Source: Candidatus Hydrogenedentota bacterium (GTDB lineage Bacteria > Hydrogenedentota > Hydrogenedentia > Hydrogenedentales > SLHB01). From it: DNA of 11,746 nucleotides. The position numbers and the translations under genes were made by a program. The stretch is taken from positions 1 to 11,746 of the forward strand of contig PUOI01000286.1 of the NCBI GenBank assembly GCA_003552765.1, given 5' to 3'. The notes under the pieces were generated by a model, which was not told the origin of the DNA, made no database searches, and saw only the letters and a program-made list of their open reading frames with translations. Each line of letters begins with the position of its first letter. Within the stretch, counting starts at the first letter, position 1. Shown here one piece after another: positions 8,253-11,746 of the stretch.

Positions 8253-8287
8253 CGCGCCAGCCCCGCCACTAGGGGCGGGGCGGCGCG
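8253..8287 (+). other. GC-rich hairpin between major and minor pilin genes
   Basis: The stem is CGCGCC (8253-8258) with GGCGCG (8282-8287) and CCCCGCC (8261-8267) with GGCGGGG (8274-8280). The two parts are separated by an AG/C internal loop and closed by a 6-nt loop. No T-run follows on either strand, so a standard intrinsic terminator is unlikely. It ends 22 nt before the GTG start of the GspH-like gene. Such a hairpin could protect the 3' end of the abundant pilin mRNA or limit expression of the genes downstream. That role is inferred. Confidence 0.5.
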
Positions 8288-8309
8288 CTAAAAGCGAGGG
8301 ACTCAATTG

Positions 8310-9392
8310 GTGAGCAGGCAGAAAGCCCAGCGCGGGTACACATTAGTTGAAATCCTGGTGGTGGTGGCGATCCTCTCCATCATCCTTGGCGTTTCCGCCC
8401 CCGCCATGGTGCGGTTCGCGCGCATGATGGGGGAAGACACACGCGCGGCCGCCCACGAAGTGCAAACCCTCATGCGCTGGGCTCAGGTCCACGCGGCCTC
8501 CAATGGCGTTGATACCGCCGTCGTCTATAACATCAACGTCGTCCCCGATGGCATGGCCGGCGATGACCCCGTCCGCATCATCGACGGCATGGGCCTCATG
8601 CGCCGGCTCCGCAGGGATGAGTTCGATGAAACCCGGCAGATGCTGAGACTGCTCTATCCCGAGGAGCAGTATCCCGACGAGCGCGCGTTCATAGAGGACC
8701 TGGATCGCCGCCGCCTCGTGGTTCCGCTTTCCATGGAAGACGAAGGCGGCTACATATTCCGTCAACTGCCCCAGGGGACCTGCATCCTTCCCGCATACGC
8801 CTATTATGGAGCCGAGCCGAGCTACGCCATACTGGACGGATACGAAGTCGCCCTGGATCCCATTGATATACACGGCGCAATGGTCGATCGGGGCGAGCGG
8901 CAGTTTCTGCGGTCCCATTATCCTGGCATGAATCAACATGAAGACGATCCTGTCCGGCTCGATGGCTTGAACCGGCGTCTTAACGGGTATAGAAGCGTCC
9001 AAGTGCTCGATCTCGCCAATAACGATCTGGAAGAGTTCCTGGAAGACGGCTATATCCCGCCTATCGAAGAGCTGTTTATTCAGCCGCGCCCAGACCCCAT
9101 CGACGACGCCTACGACCTGAGTTACGACCGGCGGGTCTGGAGTTTCCCCGCCCATATCTTCCGGCCGGACGGACAGATTGAAACGCCGGCCGACGGCCGT
9201 TCGCGTCTTGAGGTAAAGGTCGGGGTCACGCCGAATAGCGGGTTCGACGATCGTTTTGTGGAAGACGCCGAACTGCCGATGGAATTCCTCGTGCCGGTAG
9301 AGGCGGGCGTGCTTGATCCCACGCAAGTCCTTTGGGAACGCGGGCACACGCTGGAGCTATTCACGACAACGGGCCGCGTCCGGCTCGAATAG
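8310..9392 (+). CDS. GspH/FimT-like minor pseudopilin, oversized
   Basis: This is probably a minor pilin of the filament tip complex. The leader ends in QRG, with cleavage after Gly9, giving mature Tyr1 and Glu5 (YTLVE), then a hydrophobic helix. The following segment (about 35-70) has the GspH/FimT pattern of an amphipathic helix and first strand (AAHEVQTLMRWAQ, then NGVDTAVVYN). The C-terminus ends in a TTGRVRLE strand, also as in GspH. The length is 360 residues, about twice a usual GspH. The central and C-terminal parts are acidic and unrecognised. I prefer GTG at 8310, eight bases after GAGGGA (8296-8301). The adjacent in-frame TTG at 8307 is an alternative that adds one residue. It follows the pilin gene by 101 nt, and the next gene starts 18 nt after its stop. 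Confidence 0.8.
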   Translation: MSRQKAQRGYTLVEILVVVAILSIILGVSAPAMVRFARMMGEDTRAAAHEVQTLMRWAQVHAASNGVDTAVVYNINVVPDGMAGDDPVRIIDGMGLMRRLRRDEFDETRQMLRLLYPEEQYPDERAFIEDLDRRRLVVPLSMEDEGGYIFRQLPQGTCILPAYAYYGAEPSYAILDGYEVALDPIDIHGAMVDRGERQFLRSHYPGMNQHEDDPVRLDGLNRRLNGYRSVQVLDLANNDLEEFLEDGYIPPIEELFIQPRPDPIDDAYDLSYDRRVWSFPAHIFRPDGQIETPADGRSRLEVKVGVTPNSGFDDRFVEDAELPMEFLVPVEAGVLDPTQVLWERGHTLELFTTTGRVRLE

Positions 9393-9410
9393 ACTGTAAG
9401 GGGGGACCCC

Positions 9411-9875
9411 ATGCATCACCGTGGACCACAGTGGAACGCCAACAGCGGCGCGACCTTGCTCGAGGTGCTCGTCGCCCTCGGCATCCTGATCATAGGCATC
9501 ATCGGGACGGTCCAGCTTTTCCCGCTCTCCCTCGAACAACTCCAGCGATCCAACGAAAGCACCGTCATTTCCCGCATGGCCGGTTCGCGCCTCGACGAGG
9601 TGCAAACCACCGGAGGCGAGAGCATTACGTTGCAACGTCTCAAAGAGAGTTCGCGATTCCGCTACGTGCCGGGCGTGACCGCGCCCCCGGAAGACAATGG
9701 CGGCAACAATGACTTCGACGGGATGCAACTGCCGGAGGATCGCCAGTTGTATGAGAGTTACACCACCAGCGTGCAACGCGTACCCGGCGCGCCCAATCTG
9801 CACCGGGTCACCATGAACGTGCGCATGCACGATGGCCGGTATAGGCAATATGTCACGTATGTGACCCGGAAATAG
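9411..9875 (+). CDS. PilV/GspI-like minor pseudopilin
   Basis: This small prepilin-like protein (154 residues, normal for the family) is probably part of the tip-initiating complex. Cleavage is predicted after Gly13 (NSG^ATLLE), leaving Ala at mature position 1 and Glu18 as the +5 Glu. The helix that follows, LLEVLVALGILIIGIIG, is typical of the PilV/GspI family. So is the later segment of alternating Arg, Leu and Glu residues, SRMAGSRLDEVQ. Mature position 1 is Ala rather than the usual Phe or Met, which is tolerated in minor pilins. The ATG start is preceded by AAGGGGGGA (9398-9406). The gene follows the GspH-like gene by 18 nt, consistent with co-transcription. After its stop the DNA changes to repeats. 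Confidence 0.85.
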   Translation: MHHRGPQWNANSGATLLEVLVALGILIIGIIGTVQLFPLSLEQLQRSNESTVISRMAGSRLDEVQTTGGESITLQRLKESSRFRYVPGVTAPPEDNGGNNDFDGMQLPEDRQLYESYTTSVQRVPGAPNLHRVTMNVRMHDGRYRQYVTYVTRK

Positions 9876-9889
9876 GAGACATCCGCAAC

Positions 9890-9952
9890 GTAGACGCGGC
9901 ATCTTGCCGCGTTGATGGAGCGTTTGAGCAAGCGGCAGGATGCCGCTTCTAC
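9890..9952. repeat. REP/BIME-like two-hairpin repeat (element E2)
   Basis: GTAG and CTAC mark the ends of this 63-bp element. Two hairpins lie inside: ACGCGGCA-TCT-TGCCGCGT near the left end and AAGCGGCA-GGA-TGCCGCTT near the right. A copy in the same orientation at 11588-11650 is identical in its 25-nt left and 23-nt right arms and differs only in the 15-nt centre (57 of 63 identical). GTAG at the hairpin foot and the inverted pairing are hallmarks of REP/BIME elements mobilised by RAYT transposases. No such transposase gene is in the window. Confidence 0.85.
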
Positions 9953-9964
9953 ATTTCCGCCAGC

Positions 9965-9979
9965 AGGGCCGGGGGATGT
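9965..9979. repeat. 15-bp repeat, copy 1 of 3
   Basis: AGGGCCGGGGGATGT occurs three times: here, at 10123-10137 and at 11667-11681. Copies 1 and 3 follow the 63-bp two-hairpin elements by 12 and 16 nt, and copy 2 ends the inverted-repeat element at 10009-10137. The association suggests one composite repeat unit. Confidence 0.7.
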
Positions 9980-10008
9980 AGGTCATATTGGACGTACGAG
10001 GGAGGTTA

Positions 10009-10137
10009 ACATCCCCCTTGATCCCCCTTCAAAGGGGGAATTGGAGAGGTGATGGTCCCTTAACCCCTTACGAAGGGCGAATGGGTGCGGGAAAATTCCC
10101 CCTTTGAAGGGGGCAGGCCCGCAGGGCCGGGGGATGT
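10009..10137. repeat. Composite inverted-repeat element (MITE-like)
   Basis: The ends ACATCCCCC (10009-10017) and GGGGGATGT (10129-10137) are complementary. Inside, a perfect 20-bp inverted repeat lies at 10023-10042 and 10094-10113. Each arm of it contains the CCCCCTTCAAAGGGGG-type palindrome. The element encodes no transposase, so it could only be moved in trans. A related partial copy sits at 10211-10234. The 9876-10243 interval holds nothing else recognisable. Confidence 0.65.
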
Positions 10138-10210
10138 ACAATGAGGCGTGACAGGACAAAGGACAATGGCTGACATGGCGCTACTCATACAAAGCGGCAG
10201 CACCCCACTC

Positions 10211-10234
10211 AATCCCCCTTCCAAGGGGGATTTG
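10211..10234. repeat. Palindromic repeat at the 5' end of the GspJ-like gene
   Basis: CCCCCTTCCAAGGGGGA (10214-10230) is a variant of the palindrome in the element at 10023-10113. It lies within the reading frame if translation starts before it, where it would encode NPPSKGDL. It lies just upstream of the ATG at 10244, where its AAGGGGGA could act as a weak ribosome binding site 13 bases away. It therefore makes the start of the next gene uncertain. Confidence 0.65.
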
Positions 10235-10243
10235 GCCGCCGGC

Positions 10244-11557
10244 ATGTTCCATCCCGCCCCAGCCCGTCCGGCGGCGGACGGTTCGGGGAGACCGGGCCGC
10301 GCCGGCTTTAGCCTCATCGAACTGTTGGTGGCCGTGGCCATCATGAGCACCGTCATGGCCGGCGTCACCGCCCTGTTCCTGGGCTCGCTGCAAACGGTGC
10401 AGCGCGGCCGCAGCATGATGGGCGGCTACGAACTCGCGCGCACCACCCTGGAAACCGTCCAGCGCGACCTCGGCGCGGCCTTCACGGCCAGGCAGTGGGG
10501 CGACTACTACACCTTCTACGGCACGCCCATCGGCTTCACCTACGTCGGCGTGGCGCGCAACGACGGCGACAACCTCCAGCGCGTGAGCTACGCCGTGTTC
10601 CAGGGACATATGACGTGGGCGGATCTTGAGCAGGGACTATGGGGCCAGTGGGGCACGGACCGGTTCGTCATTGAAGAACCGGTGTTCGATGACGAGCTTA
10701 ACGAGTTCGTGGACATGGAACGCGAAGTGACGGCGTATACGCTTGTGCGCTATGTCGAACCCGAGGTTGGCGACCTGGACAACTTCATGGTGACCACCCC
10801 GGATGGCGATCGCGTCCCCATGACCGAACTGGACCCAGAGGTCCATGCGCCGGTGGATATCGAGGGCAGGTACAACGAAGAGTATGCAGACCAGATCTGG
10901 AACCTTCAAGAGGAATTGGAGGAAGAACTTGAGCTAATGGTTCGAGCGTTGGCGGCGCCTGACGGCACCCCCCTGGATGAAGTGCTCACGGAAAGTCAGT
11001 TTCAGCGGGTCGTGGACCAGTTCCGCGAGGCCAAGAAACGCGAACTCTGGATCCGCATGCTGTCGGGGGACCCGCGGCTGCCCCGTTTTTGGGCGGATCC
11101 CTTCGATTTCACGGATCCCCGCCCGCGCATGCGCGACTATGCCATCGCTGAAAACGTAGTGGTGACGCCCCTTTCCGAGTATGAGGGCGCCGAGTTCATA
11201 CCGCCCATGCTGCCTTTCCGCGGGGAGCCGTACTTCGAGTACGGCCGGTTTGAGCACCGGGAAGAAGACGGTGTTCAGACGCTGCCCTATTGGCTCGACT
11301 GGCACAATGCGGTGGATGGAGTGTATGAAGACGGGGAGTTTTTAGAAGGGGAATTCCTACCGGCAATGTTGGCTGGCTCCCCGTTTCGCCCGCGCGTTCC
11401 CGAGATGGTGGCCCTCCGGCTGCCTTTTGTGCTCGAAAGCCCGCATCCCACCGCGCCGCATTTCCAGCGCGTGTTTGAGAACGAGGTGCGCATCCCGACG
11501 GGGCATACCCGCCGCCCCGCCGTGGATTGGGAATGGACCGCGGGCGCCGGGGAGTGA
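10244..11557 (+). CDS. GspJ-like minor pseudopilin, oversized
   Basis: This is probably a minor pilin of the tip complex. With the ATG used here, a 21-residue Pro/Ala/Arg-rich leader ends in GRAG, and cleavage gives FSLIE with Glu at mature position 5. A hydrophobic helix (LLVAVAIMSTVMAGVTALF) follows. The next segment fits GspJ: a helix with ARTTLETVQRDLGAAF, then strand-forming sequence TPIGFTYVGV and RVSYAV. The protein has 437 residues, about twice a usual GspJ. Much of the C-terminal half is acidic and includes a Glu-rich probable helix (QEELEEELELM). The reading frame is open back to GTG 10148, with ATGs at 10166 and 10175. Those starts would add a long leader partly encoded by a repeat, so I chose 10244, although its ribosome binding site is weak. 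Repeats flank the gene on both sides. Confidence 0.8.
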   Translation: MFHPAPARPAADGSGRPGRAGFSLIELLVAVAIMSTVMAGVTALFLGSLQTVQRGRSMMGGYELARTTLETVQRDLGAAFTARQWGDYYTFYGTPIGFTYVGVARNDGDNLQRVSYAVFQGHMTWADLEQGLWGQWGTDRFVIEEPVFDDELNEFVDMEREVTAYTLVRYVEPEVGDLDNFMVTTPDGDRVPMTELDPEVHAPVDIEGRYNEEYADQIWNLQEELEEELELMVRALAAPDGTPLDEVLTESQFQRVVDQFREAKKRELWIRMLSGDPRLPRFWADPFDFTDPRPRMRDYAIAENVVVTPLSEYEGAEFIPPMLPFRGEPYFEYGRFEHREEDGVQTLPYWLDWHNAVDGVYEDGEFLEGEFLPAMLAGSPFRPRVPEMVALRLPFVLESPHPTAPHFQRVFENEVRIPTGHTRRPAVDWEWTAGAGE

Positions 11558-11587
11558 TGTATAAGCGGCGCCCCCGCCGCTTGCAAT

Positions 11588-11650
11588 GTAGACGCGGCAT
11601 CTTGCCGCGTTGCAGTAGCGCTTAAGAAAGCGGCAGGATGCCGCTTCTAC
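11588..11650. repeat. REP/BIME-like two-hairpin repeat (element E3)
   Basis: This is the second copy of the 63-bp element at 9890-9952, in the same orientation. It has identical arms and six differences in the 15-nt centre. It begins 30 nt after the stop of the GspJ-like gene, so the two copies bracket that gene as direct repeats about 1.7 kb apart. The 15-bp repeat AGGGCCGGGGGATGT follows at 11667-11681. Confidence 0.85.
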
Positions 11651-11684
11651 TTTGCCGGTGGCCCGTAGGGCCGGGGGATGTTCA

Positions 11685-11729
11685 TACCGCCGCCTTCCAG
11701 GCGGCGATGCCGGCAGGATGCCGGCGGTA
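11685..11729. repeat. Two-hairpin palindromic repeat (element E4)
   Basis: Two 21-nt halves (11685-11705 and 11709-11729) are inverted copies matching at 17 of 21 positions, with a 3-nt spacer. Each half is a hairpin: GCCGCCT-TCC-AGGCGGC and GCCGGC-AGGAT-GCCGGC. All four mismatches fall in two base pairs inside the stems and keep the pairing. The loop bases TCC and GGA repeat the pattern of the element at 298-346. No gene is visible from 11558 to the window end. Confidence 0.75.
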
Positions 11730-11746
11730 CGGGGTCTGGCAGCCGG

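Noticed and set aside
8343..9347. 334-codon minus-strand frame opposite the GspH-like gene
   Set aside because: The plus strand has a prepilin signal, ribosome binding site and operon context. The minus frame has none of these.
9876..10243. A small gene between the GspI-like and GspJ-like genes
   Set aside because: The interval is made of palindromic repeats, and its short frames are by-products of them.
9890..11746. CRISPR array
   Set aside because: The repeats are palindromic, few, unevenly spaced and separated by a gene. No regular repeat-spacer pattern is present.

Overview
The window is one plus-strand gene cluster for a type IV filament machine (type IV pilus or type II secretion class). 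It is set in GC-rich DNA with palindromic repeats at both ends. Eight genes run in the same direction: a PilB-type extension ATPase, a PilT retraction ATPase, a second PilB/GspE-type ATPase, the PilC/GspF inner-membrane platform protein, and four prepilin-like proteins in the order GspG-like, GspH-like, GspI/PilV-like, GspJ-like. Every call rests on visible family motifs: Walker A and B, Asp and His boxes, two CxxC pairs, the PilT C-terminal motif, and G^(F/Y/A)xxxE prepilin peptidase sites.

Layout. Positions 1-432 hold no convincing gene but several palindromes. At 433-483 lies a perfect 18-bp stem followed by five T, a strong intrinsic terminator, and 24 nt later a TTGACA-17-GACAAT promoter candidate. 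About 320 nt of hairpin-rich leader separates that promoter from the first ATPase gene, so the operon probably starts here. The ATPase and platform block is 866-7076. The major (pseudo)pilin gene (7195-8208) and the GspH-like gene (8310-9392) are each preceded by a similar -10-like motif. A GC-rich hairpin lies between them. The GspI-like gene follows tightly (9411-9875). The 368 nt before the GspJ-like gene is packed with repeats, and one repeat overlaps the start region of that gene. Another repeat cluster closes the window (11588-11746).

How the genes work together: PilB-type ATPases drive subunit addition through PilC and PilT drives disassembly. The GspG-like protein is probably the main filament subunit, and the H/I/J-like proteins are probably the minor-pilin tip complex. 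The missing parts (secretin, PilM-P or GspL/M alignment proteins, prepilin peptidase, GspK) must be encoded elsewhere. PilT points to a retractile pilus, while the G-H-I-J gene order is T2SS-like, so a hybrid naming is appropriate.

Most unusual points: two extension-type ATPases flank one retraction ATPase and have differently altered c-di-GMP-binding N-termini. Three of the four prepilin-like proteins are about twice their family's usual size. A family of two-hairpin REP/BIME-like repeats has halves that differ mainly by stem-preserving changes.

Organism: the high GC, the diderm-type T4P genes, the wide intergenic gaps and the abundant palindromes suggest an environmental diderm, for example Hydrogenedentota, Planctomycetota or a related uncultured phylum. 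This is a low-confidence impression, because no phylogenetic marker is present.
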